Assembly (NCBI GenBank): GCA_029266775.1
Contig: JAQSWF010000016.1
Location: 1-32,991 of the forward strand
Direction of reading: 5' to 3'
DNA from: Pseudonocardia sp.
GTDB taxonomy: Bacteria > Actinomycetota > Actinomycetes > Mycobacteriales > Pseudonocardiaceae
Length of the DNA: 32,991 nt
Shown: positions 32,916 to 32,991 of the stretch, one piece after another
Numbering within the stretch: position 1 is the first letter of the stretch
Layout: every line of letters starts with the position of its first letter
The notes under the pieces: generated by a model
The model's database searches: none
What the model was told of the DNA's origin: nothing
Seen by the model: only the letters and a program-made list of their open reading frames with translations
Position numbers and translations under genes: made by a program

Positions 32916-32991
32916 TCAAGCGGCGTGTGCGGCGGGGATGTTCCGGTTGGTGGAGAAGGCGATGGTTTCGTCGTAGGTGTGGCGGTTCTTG
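32916..32991 (-). CDS. 3' end of an unidentified gene at the right edge (partial)
   Basis: On the minus strand, 24 codons read KNRHTYDETIAFSTNRNIPA and on to a stop at 32916. The sequence is low in arginine and proline and looks coding. With the AT-rich flank it could be the end of a mobile-element protein, but I do not recognise the family and the rest lies outside the window. Confidence 0.4.
   Translation of the reverse strand, partial: KNRHTYDETIAFSTNRNIPAAHAA

Noticed and set aside
32640-32960. Open plus-strand frame reading VTADVRENRLAATALSAREF
   Set aside because: It looks mildly protein-like but has no ribosome site, no family I know, and continues into antisense of the right-edge gene end.

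Overview
The window is very GC-rich DNA with GTG starts, GGAG-type ribosome sites, many 4-bp ATGA/GTGA gene overlaps, a few probably leaderless promoters, and a cytochrome oxidase fragment of actinobacterial type. Together these point to an actinobacterium, most likely a Pseudonocardia-like member of Pseudonocardiaceae. That placement is an inference from gene style and content; no rRNA or marker gene is present. I see no tRNA, rRNA, CRISPR array, prophage or complete insertion sequence.

Layout. (1) 1-4017: a large single-chain fusion of a SEDS glycan polymerase (RodA/FtsW type) with a class B penicillin-binding protein, facing an MreB gene 4 bp away; this looks like a compact cell-wall elongation locus. 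(2) 4030-10256: a GntR-controlled operon for ATP-dependent (N-methyl)hydantoin ring opening, hyuA-hyuB plus an N-carbamoylsarcosine-amidase-like hydrolase, with a divergent PEP mutase/isocitrate lyase-family gene that has lost an internal segment. (3) 10282-13323: a small frameshifted membrane protein and two adjacent FMN-dependent monooxygenases. (4) 13478-15055: an orphan 3' fragment of ctaD (cytochrome c oxidase subunit I), then a thiolase. (5) 15099-19028: a zinc/manganese-type ABC importer (binding lipoprotein, ATPase, permease) with a ring-cleaving dioxygenase at its 3' end and a Zur/Fur-like box upstream. (6) 19205-22357: an SDR, an FAD monooxygenase, a MarR regulator and a YdeI-family protein. 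(7) 22397-24217: a macrolide-type glycosyltransferase broken by an 11-bp tandem duplication, divergent from a TetR gene whose operator overlaps both promoters. (8) 24275-25150: GlcG/HbpS-like and DUF3099 proteins. (9) 25131-30980: a PLP decarboxylase divergent from a tightly overlapped set (amino-acid permease, universal stress protein, BtuF-like metal receptor, saccharopine-dehydrogenase-like protein). (10) 31173-32991: an APH-type kinase, a truncated VOC remnant, a stretch without a convincing gene, and the end of an unidentified gene at the right edge.

A striking property is the number of damaged reading frames: hyuB, the PEP mutase-like gene, the small membrane protein, the SDR (3' end and perhaps 5' end), the glycosyltransferase, the amino-acid permease and the VOC remnant. 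Several are single-base C/G losses that could be sequencing errors. The 11-bp duplication, the internal deletion and the ctaD fragment look like real sequence changes. Readers should check these before treating any of the genes as dead or alive.
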